Part shown: positions 50,017-56,613 of the stretch, in pieces
How the letters are laid out: each line of letters starts with the position of its first letter
Numbering within the stretch: position 1 is the first letter of the stretch
NCBI RefSeq assembly: GCF_009647605.1
Contig: NZ_WJIF01000015.1
Coordinates: 1 to 56,613 of the forward strand
Direction of reading: 5' to 3'
Length of the DNA: 56,613 nucleotides
Source: Agromyces agglutinans
GTDB lineage: Bacteria; Actinomycetota; Actinomycetes; Actinomycetales; Microbacteriaceae
Position numbers and translations under genes: made by a program
Notes under the pieces: generated by a model
Database searches by the model: none
Seen by the model: the letters and a program-made list of their open reading frames with translations, nothing else
Told to the model about the DNA's origin: nothing

Positions 50017-50328
50017 TCAGCGAACCATGATCTCCGCGTCGAACTCGGCCACGAGCTCGTCGGGGAGGCTGTCGGGCACCACCGGGGTGAGCCCCTCGAG
50101 CACGGCGATGCGATCGCCGACCTCGTGCATGATCACGGAGATGGGCGTGTCGAGGGCGTCGGCGACCGACGCGAGGATCTCGCTCGACGCCTCCTTCTGT
50201 CCGCGCTCGACCTCGCTGAGGTAGCCGAGCGCCACGCTCGCCTTGCTGGCGACCTGGCGGAGCGTGCGGCCCTTCTGCAGACGGAAGTCCCTCAGCACAT
50301 CACCGATCTCCTGTCGAACCAGAACCAT
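50017..50328 (-). CDS. clgR: ClgR-like helix-turn-helix regulator
   Basis: A 103-residue XRE-type regulator whose core RLQKGRTLRQVASKASVALGY followed by LSEVERGQKEASSEIL closely resembles ClgR, the activator of clp protease genes in Streptomyces, Corynebacterium and Mycobacterium. The HTH is at ~10-65. The location beside cinA-pgsA-ftsK and recA is the same as in mycobacteria. ClgR is normally degraded by Clp via C-terminal residues; here the end is EIMVR, not a classic AA tag. GGAGG precedes the ATG by 8 nt. Confidence 0.85.
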   Translation of the reverse strand: MVLVRQEIGDVLRDFRLQKGRTLRQVASKASVALGYLSEVERGQKEASSEILASVADALDTPISVIMHEVGDRIAVLEGLTPVVPDSLPDELVAEFDAEIMVR

Positions 50329-50369
50329 CGGGAACCTCCTTCTCTCACCTGAGCCGGAACGGGAGGGTC

Positions 50370-50375
50370 AGTCTA
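50370..50375 (-). promoter_or_regulatory. -10 element of clgR
   Basis: TAGACT, predicting a ~35-nt leader. A CACAC-N10-GTGTG inverted repeat (50411-50430) lies ~40 bp further upstream and could be an operator. Confidence 0.35.
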
Positions 50376-50453
50376 ACCCGACCTTCCGTGTCCTTCGACT
50401 CTAGCCTTGCACACTGGAATTTCCGTGTGAACCTGCCACCTGTAACCGGGAGT

Positions 50454-51002
50454 TCACACCGGGTATTCCGCGTCGGCGATACCCGTCGCGTCGAGTTCCG
50501 CGAGGGCCTCCGCGACCGCCCGTTCCACCGCCGCGCGGCGGATCGCCGGCCGGTCGCCGGCGAGGTCGAGCGCGACCGACCGGATGCCCCGGGCCGAAGC
50601 GATGCCGAGGTGCACCGTGCCAGGCGCGTGCCCGTCCTGCGGGTCGGGACCGGCCACGCCGGTCGTCGCGATGCCGAGGTCGGCGGGGCGACCGTCGACC
50701 GCGCACGCGCGCCGCACACCGTCGGCCATCTGGCGCGCCACCTCGGCGTCGACGGCGCCGCGCTCGGCCAGGAGCGCGGCATCGACCCCCAGCAGGCTGG
50801 CCTTGAGCGGCGTCGCATACGCGACGACCGCGCCGGTGAAGACGACGGATGCCCCGGGCACCGTGACGATCTCGGCGGCGAGCAGGCCGCCGGTCAGCGA
50901 TTCCGCGACGGCCAGCGTCAGGCCCTGCTGGGCCAGCGCGGCGACGAGGCGGACCGCGTCGGCCGACACGGCCCCGGCGGGGGGCATCCGTTCGTCGGTC
51001 AC
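50454..51002 (-). CDS. cinA: CinA C-terminal domain protein (nicotinamide-nucleotide amidase)
   Basis: A 182-residue protein consisting of only the CinA C-terminal domain, the PncC-type NMN deamidase that recycles pyridine nucleotides. Marks are LTLAVAESLTGGLLAAEIVTVPGAS, YATPLKASLLGV and the GVAGP core (TTGVAGPDPQDGHAPGTVHLGI). The COG1058 molybdopterin-like half of full CinA is absent. GTG 51002 overlaps the pgsA stop (GTGA), so it is co-transcribed with pgsA. Confidence 0.9.
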   Translation of the reverse strand: MTDERMPPAGAVSADAVRLVAALAQQGLTLAVAESLTGGLLAAEIVTVPGASVVFTGAVVAYATPLKASLLGVDAALLAERGAVDAEVARQMADGVRRACAVDGRPADLGIATTGVAGPDPQDGHAPGTVHLGIASARGIRSVALDLAGDRPAIRRAAVERAVAEALAELDATGIADAEYPV

Positions 51003-51598
51003 GCCGCGTGCCGCTCGCGACCGAGCCGGACCGCGTCGCGCACGTAGAGCAGGCCCGACCACACCGTGAGCGCGAGGGCGATGCCGATGAGCACGGCATT
51101 GACCCACGCCATCCACTCGCCGAGCAGCATCGGGAACGGCGCGAGTGCGAACGAGATCGCGACCGACTGGGCGACCGTCTTGAGCTTGCCGCCCGAAGAG
51201 GCCGGCACGACGTTGCCGCGGCGCAGTTCGACGAAACGCCACACCGTGATGCCGACCTCGCGCAACACGATGAGCCCGGTGACCCACCACGGCACCTCGC
51301 CCAAGATCGACAGGCAGATGAGCGCCCCGCTCGTGAGGAGCTTGTCGGCGATGGGGTCGAGCAGCTTGCCGAGGTCGGTGACGAGCCCGCGGCTGCGGGC
51401 GATGTACCCGTCGACCCAGTCCGTCGAGATCGCCACGACGAAGAGTGCGGTCGCGACCCAGCGCAGCGTGCCTCCGTCGCCGCCGTCGACCAGCAGCAGC
51501 CAGAAGAAGACCGGTGCGAGCAGGATCCGCACCACCGTGATGGCGTTGGGGAGGTTCCAGTTCGCCGAGCGCGCGGGAGTGCCGGCGGAGGAGGTCAT
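50999..51598 (-). CDS. pgsA: CDP-alcohol phosphatidyltransferase, PgsA-type
   Basis: Membrane enzyme making phosphatidylglycerol-phosphate from CDP-diacylglycerol and glycerol-3-phosphate, 199 residues with about five helices. The CDP-alcohol motif DG-x2-AR-x8-G-x3-D-x3-D is complete at residues 63-85. NLPNAITVVRILLAPV opens the protein. The substrate alcohol is inferred from similarity; a phosphatidylinositol-phosphate synthase is less likely. Leaderless start at ATG 51598. Confidence 0.92.
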   Translation of the reverse strand: MTSSAGTPARSANWNLPNAITVVRILLAPVFFWLLLVDGGDGGTLRWVATALFVVAISTDWVDGYIARSRGLVTDLGKLLDPIADKLLTSGALICLSILGEVPWWVTGLIVLREVGITVWRFVELRRGNVVPASSGGKLKTVAQSVAISFALAPFPMLLGEWMAWVNAVLIGIALALTVWSGLLYVRDAVRLGRERHAA

Positions 51599-51605
51599 GG
51601 CACTC

Positions 51606-51611
51606 AGGATA
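51606..51611 (-). promoter_or_regulatory. -10 element of pgsA-cinA, leaderless
   Basis: TATCCT, 7 nt before the pgsA ATG, in the 39-bp gap after ftsK. Confidence 0.55.
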
Positions 51612-51637
51612 GCGGCCGGCGACCGCCCCGGCCCACG

Positions 51638-54583
51638 TCAGTCGCGACCCGTGAGGCCCCAGGCGTCTTCATCCGGATCGGCGTCGACGACCTCGAGCGC
51701 CTCGGTGCGTCGTGCCACCGGATCGCCGTCGTAGCGGTCGTCGGCACCGAAGCCGGGTGCCGCCTGGGGGGCCGGTCCGGTCGCCGTTCCGGACGGCGGT
51801 GCGGACTGCGCGGCAGGCGCTGCGGGGGCTCGGGATGCTGCCGGAGACCCGCCGGGCTCGCCGCGCAGGGTGGCCAGGACACCGGGCAGCTGCTCGACGG
51901 TCACGAGCACGTCGCGCGCCTTGGACCCCTCGCTCGGCCCGACGATCTCGCGCGACTCGAGCAGGTCCATGAGGCGCCCGGCCTTCGCGAACCCGACCCG
52001 CAGCTTGCGCTGGAGCATCGAGGTCGACCCGAACTGGCTCGACACGATCAGCTCGGCCGCCGCGAGCAGCAGCTCGAGGTCGTCGCCGATGTCCGCGTCG
52101 ATCTCCTTCTTCTCGACCGCGGCCTCGACGTCTTGACGGTACTCGGGCCGGGCCTGGCGGGTCACGTGCGTGACGACGCGTTCGATCTCGCCCTCGCTGA
52201 CCCACGCGCCCTGCACGCGGATCGGCTTGGAGGCGCCCATCGGCAGGAAGAGCCCGTCGCCCTGGCCGATGAGCTTGTCGGCGCCCGGCTGGTCGAGGAT
52301 GACGCGCGAATCGGTGACGCTCGTCACCGCGAAGGCGAGCCGCGACGGCACGTTGGCCTTGATGAGTCCGGTCACGACGTCGACCGACGGACGCTGCGTC
52401 GCGAGCACGAGGTGGATGCCCGAGGCTCGCGCGAGCTGGGTGATGCGCACGATCGAGTCCTCGACGTCGCGCGGGGCGACCATCATCAGGTCGGCCAGCT
52501 CGTCGACGACGACGAGCAGGTACGGGTACGGCTTGAGCCGGCGCTCGGAGCCCGCCGGCAGCACGATCTCGTCGTTGACGACGGCCTTGTTGAAGTCGTC
52601 GATGTGGCGGAACCCGAACGACGCGAGGTCGTCGTACCGCATGTCCATCTCCTTCACGACCCACTGCAGCGCTTCGGCCGCCTTCTTGGGGTTCGTGATG
52701 ATGGGCGTGATCAGGTGCGGCACGCCGCCGTAAGGCGCGAGCTCGACCCGCTTCGGGTCGATCAGCACCATGCGCACCTCGGAGGGCTTGGCGCGCATCA
52801 GCAGGCTCGTGATCATCGAGTTCACGAAGCTCGACTTGCCCGATCCCGTCGATCCGGCCACCAGCAGGTGGGGCATCTTCGCGAGGTTCGCGACGACGTA
52901 GCCGCCGCCGACGTCCTTGCCGACGCCGATGGTCATCGGATGCTTCGCGCCGACGGCCGCGCCCGAGCGCAGCACGTCGCCGAGGGTCACGATCTCGCGG
53001 TCGGCGTTGGGGATCTCGACGCCGATGGCGCTCTTGCCCGGGATCGGCGAGAGGATGCGCACCTCGTTCGAGGCCACCGCGTAGGCGAGGTTCTTCGACA
53101 GCGCCGTGACGCGCTCGACCTTCACGCCCGGCCCGAGTTCGATCTCGTACTGTGTCACGGTCGGCCCGCGCGAGAATCCCGTGACCTTCGCGTCGACGCC
53201 GAACTGGTCGAGGACGCCCGTGATCTGGCGCACGACCTCGTCGTTCGCCGCCGAGCGCGACTTGGCCGGCGCGCCCGCCGCGAGCGTGGCCGCCGACGGC
53301 AGGTGGTATGGGCGCTCGGGCTGCTCGGCCTCGTCGACGGCCGGAGCCGCCGCAGCGTCGGTCGTCGCGGCGACGGCGGGACCGAGGCCGGCACCGACGG
53401 TGCCGGCGCCCTCGAGGCCGGCGAGCACGCCGCCGGCCGTACCGCCCTCGCCGTCGTCGCCGCGCAGGGCGGTGCCGCCGTGCGGCGTCTCGCCCGTGAA
53501 CCGCTGCAGCGCCGACTCGGCGCGCTCGAGGTCGCCGAGCACCTCGGTGCCGTACGAGTCGGGACCGCCCTGGCCCTCGAGCGCCGACTCGAAGCTGCCG
53601 TCGGCCGATCCGGCCCCGAACACCTCGGTGAGCCCGTCGGCGCCGGCGGGCACGAAGTCGGGATCCTCCTCGCGATTCGACGAGTTTCGTCGCCACCAGG
53701 GCAGCAGGCCCGAGCCGGCCTGGTCGCCCTTGGCGTCGGCGTCGGCGTCGATGCCGTCGAGCTCGACCTGCTCGGTCTTCTCGGCCCGGCCGCGCCGGCG
53801 TTTGGGCTCCGCCTCGGCCTTGGTGGACGCGGCATCCGTCTCTCGCGGCTCGACCTCGCCGAAGAGCCACACGTACAGCTCGCGGAAGCGGGCGCCGATG
53901 CGGTTCGGCGGCGTCTTGGTCATGATCAGCAGCGAGAGCGCGACGAGCACGATGACGACCGCCGTCGCGCCGATCGGCTGGATGAGGAGGATGAGCGGTT
54001 GCGCGAGCATCCAGCCGAGGATGCCGCCCGCGCGCGCGAGCACCGGCATGCCCTCGCTGGGCGCGGGCTGCCCGCCGAAGATGTGGCAGAGCGCCGACAC
54101 CGACACGAGCAGCAGCGCGAGCCCGATGCCGATACGCGTGTTGTCGTGCACCGAGCTCGGATGGCGGAACAGCCACACCGCGAACAGCAGCATGACGACC
54201 GGCAGGGCGAACGCGACGCGCCCGAAGAGCGCCCCGAACGTCCACGAGTCGAGCGTCTGCGCGATGGGGTCGTTGATGGCGAACCACTCGACGACGGCTC
54301 CGGCGACGGCCAGCAGCACGAGGAAGAACGGCAGGCCGTCGCGACGCTCCTCCTTCGCGAGGGTCTCGGGTCCGAGTGCGCGCGCGCCGGCGCCGACCAC
54401 GTGGGCCAGGCCCATCCAGGCCCGGACCAGCAGGTTCGGCCGCTCGGCACCGGCCGGCTTCGCCTTGCTGCCGCGTGCCGTCGCCGCCGGGAGCTTCTTC
54501 GTCGCGGCCGTGGCCTGCCGCGTGGAGGTCGTGCGGGCGGACGTGCCCGACGCACGCTTGTTCGATCGGGTGCCCGTAGCCAT
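51638..54583 (-). CDS. ftsK: DNA translocase FtsK/SpoIIIE
   Basis: A 981-residue septal DNA pump that clears chromosome ends during division. A basic N-tail (~1-50) is followed by four or five membrane helices (~75-215). An acidic, Ala/Gly-rich linker (~230-440) joins the motor domain, with Walker A GSTGSGKS at ~577-584 and [12 protein letters not shown] downstream. The C-terminal gamma winged helix that reads KOPS/SRS sites is at ~860-925, followed by a disordered Pro/Ala tail. ATG 54583 is 7 nt from a TAACGT hexamer. Confidence 0.96.
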   Translation of the reverse strand: MATGTRSNKRASGTSARTTSTRQATAATKKLPAATARGSKAKPAGAERPNLLVRAWMGLAHVVGAGARALGPETLAKEERRDGLPFFLVLLAVAGAVVEWFAINDPIAQTLDSWTFGALFGRVAFALPVVMLLFAVWLFRHPSSVHDNTRIGIGLALLLVSVSALCHIFGGQPAPSEGMPVLARAGGILGWMLAQPLILLIQPIGATAVVIVLVALSLLIMTKTPPNRIGARFRELYVWLFGEVEPRETDAASTKAEAEPKRRRGRAEKTEQVELDGIDADADAKGDQAGSGLLPWWRRNSSNREEDPDFVPAGADGLTEVFGAGSADGSFESALEGQGGPDSYGTEVLGDLERAESALQRFTGETPHGGTALRGDDGEGGTAGGVLAGLEGAGTVGAGLGPAVAATTDAAAAPAVDEAEQPERPYHLPSAATLAAGAPAKSRSAANDEVVRQITGVLDQFGVDAKVTGFSRGPTVTQYEIELGPGVKVERVTALSKNLAYAVASNEVRILSPIPGKSAIGVEIPNADREIVTLGDVLRSGAAVGAKHPMTIGVGKDVGGGYVVANLAKMPHLLVAGSTGSGKSSFVNSMITSLLMRAKPSEVRMVLIDPKRVELAPYGGVPHLITPIITNPKKAAEALQWVVKEMDMRYDDLASFGFRHIDDFNKAVVNDEIVLPAGSERRLKPYPYLLVVVDELADLMMVAPRDVEDSIVRITQLARASGIHLVLATQRPSVDVVTGLIKANVPSRLAFAVTSVTDSRVILDQPGADKLIGQGDGLFLPMGASKPIRVQGAWVSEGEIERVVTHVTRQARPEYRQDVEAAVEKKEIDADIGDDLELLLAAAELIVSSQFGSTSMLQRKLRVGFAKAGRLMDLLESREIVGPSEGSKARDVLVTVEQLPGVLATLRGEPGGSPAASRAPAAPAAQSAPPSGTATGPAPQAAPGFGADDRYDGDPVARRTEALEVVDADPDEDAWGLTGRD

Positions 54584-54590
54584 GGGCTCC

Positions 54591-54596
54591 ACGTTA
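54591..54596 (-). promoter_or_regulatory. -10 element of ftsK, leaderless
   Basis: TAACGT, 7 nt before the ATG. The intervening GGAG could also act as a ribosome-binding site. Confidence 0.45.
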
Positions 54597-54673
54597 CGGC
54601 CCGGCTGCGACACGGAGCGGCATCCGCCCGCGAGTGTCTGCGATCCGGGGCCGCGCGGCGCACATCGGCTCGC

Positions 54674-55165
54674 TCAGCCGAGCCGGCGCACCATCGTGTC
54701 GCGGGTCGCCGTCGAGGCGATGACGGCGAATCCCTCCGAACGGTACAGCGCCGCCGCGAAGTTGCCGTGCTCGACGCTGAGGGCGAGGCGGGCGAATCCG
54801 GCGCGGCGCGCGGCATCCGTCACGCCCTGCAGCAGCGCGCGACCGACGCCCTGGGCCCGCCAGAGCGGCCGAACGCCGACGATGAGCTCGGGGACGCCAG
54901 CCGCGACGAACCCGTGCGCCGCGGCGTCGGGCGGGAAGACGCGGTACCAGGCCGCGCCCACGGGCCTGCCCTCGGGGTCGACCGCGACGACGCCCGCGTC
55001 GGCCGGACGTTGCCAGCCGGCGACGTAGCCGCGGTGCACCGGGTCGGCGAGGACGACCGGACGCGGCCGGTTGGTGCCGTCGCGCCAGTTCGCCGCCTCG
55101 ACGACCATGTCGGCGAGGAACGCGCCGTCGCCGGGCGCGGCCGGACGGATGCTGAGGGCCGTCAT
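54674..55165 (-). CDS. GNAT family N-acetyltransferase
   Basis: A 163-residue acetyl-CoA-dependent acetyltransferase of the GCN5 fold. Motif A for acetyl-CoA binding is ELIVGVRPLWRAQGVGRALLQ, with the R-x-x-G-x-G pattern, and the C-terminal NFAAALYRSEGFAV is also typical. The substrate cannot be predicted. It has its own leaderless start at ATG 55165 and is not obviously linked to ftsK, which begins 90 nt downstream. Confidence 0.87.
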   Translation of the reverse strand: MTALSIRPAAPGDGAFLADMVVEAANWRDGTNRPRPVVLADPVHRGYVAGWQRPADAGVVAVDPEGRPVGAAWYRVFPPDAAAHGFVAAGVPELIVGVRPLWRAQGVGRALLQGVTDAARRAGFARLALSVEHGNFAAALYRSEGFAVIASTATRDTMVRRLG

Positions 55166-55171
55166 GGGCGG

Positions 55172-55177
55172 ATGCTA
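55172..55177 (-). promoter_or_regulatory. -10 element of the GNAT gene, leaderless
   Basis: TAGCAT, 6 nt before the ATG, the same hexamer and spacing as at hisC. Confidence 0.5.
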
Positions 55178-55294
55178 CGCGCCCGGCGTTTCGTCGGTGT
55201 TTCGGTGCCGAACGGCGGGATCGGCCCGCCCGCACCGCGCCCCGGCAGCGCCTCGGAAACGGATCGAGTCGAGGCGGAACCGCACCGAGTCGCC

Positions 55295-56536
55295 TCAGAA
55301 CCGGATCGCGTCGATGACCCGCACCCGGACCGCCGCGAGCGCGGGGATGAGGCCCGACAGCGCCCCCACCGCCACGGCGGAGCCGATGCCGATGAGCGCG
55401 GCCTCGACCGGGAACCCGGGGAGGTCCTCGACCAGCTGGCCGCCGAGTGCGAGCCCGAGCAGCGGGCTCCGCACGAGCGCGATCGAGATCCCGACCCCCA
55501 CCACGCCCGCGACGAACGTGCCGACGACCGTCTCCATCAGCACCGAGAAGAACACGCGCCCGGCCGACGCCCCGAACGAGCGCCGGATGCCGATCTCCCG
55601 GATCCGGCCGCGCACGGTGACGAGCGAGATCGTGAGCAGGCCGAGGGCGCCGAGCAGCAGGATCACGACCGCGACGCCCGCGATGACGAGCTTGATCGCG
55701 AGGTACGGGTCGCCGTCGAATGCGGCGTAGTCGCTGCGCCAGCCGTCGACCTGGGCACCCTCGCCGAGCTCGGACCTGAGCGTGCGCGTGAGCGCCTCGG
55801 TGAGCTCCTCGGCCGAGCCGTCGGGGACCCACGCCTCGTACGCGGGCATGAACGCGCCCATCATCGGGTCGGTCGGCTCCGGCGCGTGCGCGAGGTAGGC
55901 GTCGGCGAGGATGAACGCCGACGGGTCGGTCTCCCACTCGGACTGTCGCGGCGTGACTCCCGTGACGACCGCCGTGAACGGGTCGGCTCCGATGACCTCG
56001 ATCGTCGGATGCGTCGCCAGCGCCGGGCTGCCGAGCTGCTCCCACATGACCTCGTTGACGATCACCGCGGGAGCGAGCCTCGCCGCGTCGCGATCGGTGA
56101 ACCAGGCGCCCTCGGCGAGCCGGACCCGGTGCATGAGCCCGTAGTCGGCGTCGACGACCTGGGCGGATACCGGCCGAGCGCCGTCGGCGAACTGCACCGT
56201 GAGCGAGCCGTAGCCCACGCGGGTCGAGTACTCGACCTCGTGCCGGGCCATCGCGGAGGCCCAGGCGGTCTGCGAGGCCGAGGCATCCGCCTGGCCGTTC
56301 GCGGTCGCGAGGTTGAACTGCACGGTCGCCGGTCGCCCGCCGTACCGCTCCTGCATCTCGCGGCCCGCCTGTTCGGCGATGGCACCGGCCGCAACGACGG
56401 TCGCGAGTGCGCACACCGCGACGGCGACGCCGATCAGCGAGAGCAGCACGCGGCCGCGATGGATGCGCAGTTCCTCGAGCGCCTCGACGACGGTGGAGAC
56501 CATGCCCGTGCCGGTCCGGGCGAGCCAGCCGATCAC
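55295..56536 (-). CDS. FtsX/MacB-type ABC transporter permease
   Basis: A 413-residue membrane protein of the MacB/LolC permease type. A first helix (~30-55) is followed by a large extracytoplasmic MacB-like domain (~56-275). Three helices then form the FtsX domain (~285-405), which includes TVRGRIREIGIRRSFGASAGRVFF, the conserved cytoplasmic loop. The C-terminus RVIDAIRF is the family end. It begins at GTG 56536, overlapping the stop of the upstream gene (GTGA), which is probably the ATPase. Export or cell-envelope function is likely; the substrate is unknown. Confidence 0.88.
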   Translation of the reverse strand: MIGWLARTGTGMVSTVVEALEELRIHRGRVLLSLIGVAVAVCALATVVAAGAIAEQAGREMQERYGGRPATVQFNLATANGQADASASQTAWASAMARHEVEYSTRVGYGSLTVQFADGARPVSAQVVDADYGLMHRVRLAEGAWFTDRDAARLAPAVIVNEVMWEQLGSPALATHPTIEVIGADPFTAVVTGVTPRQSEWETDPSAFILADAYLAHAPEPTDPMMGAFMPAYEAWVPDGSAEELTEALTRTLRSELGEGAQVDGWRSDYAAFDGDPYLAIKLVIAGVAVVILLLGALGLLTISLVTVRGRIREIGIRRSFGASAGRVFFSVLMETVVGTFVAGVVGVGISIALVRSPLLGLALGGQLVEDLPGFPVEAALIGIGSAVAVGALSGLIPALAAVRVRVIDAIRF

Positions 56537-56613
56537 GCCACGGCCTCCGCGTCGGCGGCGTGGACGTCGGCTTCGGCTTCGGCTTCGGCTTCGGCTTCGG
56601 CTTCGGCTTCGGC
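56533..56613 (-). CDS. Partial upstream gene ending in an Ala-Glu repeat
   Basis: Only the last 26 codons are in the window: seven Ala-Glu pairs, then a short Ala/Asp-rich tail and TGA. By coupling to the permease it should be the C-terminus of an ABC transporter ATP-binding protein. That identity is inference, as no ATPase motif is inside the window. Confidence 0.5.
   Translation of the reverse strand, partial: AEAEAEAEAEAEAEADVHAADAEAVA
56571..56613. repeat. Hexanucleotide tandem repeat at right edge
   Basis: Seven full copies of CTTCGG plus one base, continuing out of the window. It keeps the reading frame and encodes the Ala-Glu repeat on the minus strand. Confidence 0.9.

Overview
This 56.6-kb window is high-GC chromosomal core sequence from an actinobacterium, most likely a member of the Microbacteriaceae (Agromyces/Microbacterium-like). 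That placement is an inference from base composition, from the gluABCD glutamate importer, from a clgR-cinA-pgsA-ftsK-recA-recX neighbourhood, from a lexA gene paired with a LysM-type division inhibitor, and from actinobacterial DUF1844, DUF3046 and Lhr genes. I see no prophage, insertion sequence, CRISPR array, tRNA or rRNA gene inside the window.

Layout from left to right. Positions 1-438 hold no gene but carry two good leftward promoters, which suggests a strong transcription unit (possibly an rRNA operon) beyond the left edge. Next are a CaiB/BaiF-type protein and tyrS, then a divergent SatD-like/membrane protein pair, then mpg at the end of the arginine operon argC-J-B-D-F-H (minus strand). 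Beyond these are DUF1801, pheST, gluABCD, a TrmH-like methyltransferase and infC-rpmI-rplT. A DUF1844 gene, nei2-lhr and a PLP-dependent decarboxylase precede a partial histidine cluster (hisC-B-H-A plus sseB). The SOS module divS-like/lexA is followed by a hydrolase, metF-metE, hflX, an RsmC-like methyltransferase, dapF, an MFS exporter with a divergent Lrp/AsnC regulator, miaB-miaA, recA-recX, DUF3046, clgR, cinA, pgsA, ftsK, a GNAT acetyltransferase and an FtsX-type ABC permease. The last of these overlaps a truncated upstream gene at the right edge.

Most transcription runs on the minus strand. A striking feature is how often a TANNNT -10 hexamer lies 6-8 nt before the start codon (tyrS, argC, pheS, gluA, trmH, hisB, hisC, the hydrolase, the RsmC-like gene, dapF, the MFS gene, pgsA, ftsK, GNAT). 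This is the signature of leaderless mRNAs and it fixes several start codons that otherwise would be ambiguous.

The most interesting signals are regulatory: (i) an apparently leaderless 28-codon ORF with nine arginine codons directly upstream of argC, with its own -35/-10 promoter, which looks like an arginine-sensing leader peptide; (ii) infC starting at an AUC codon behind a Shine-Dalgarno sequence, after a ~200-nt structured leader; (iii) LexA boxes placed over the divergent lexA and divS-like promoters and upstream of recA; (iv) a perfect 19-bp palindrome before the Lrp-type regulator; (v) short tandem repeats sitting at the stop codons of pheT, nei2 and metE.
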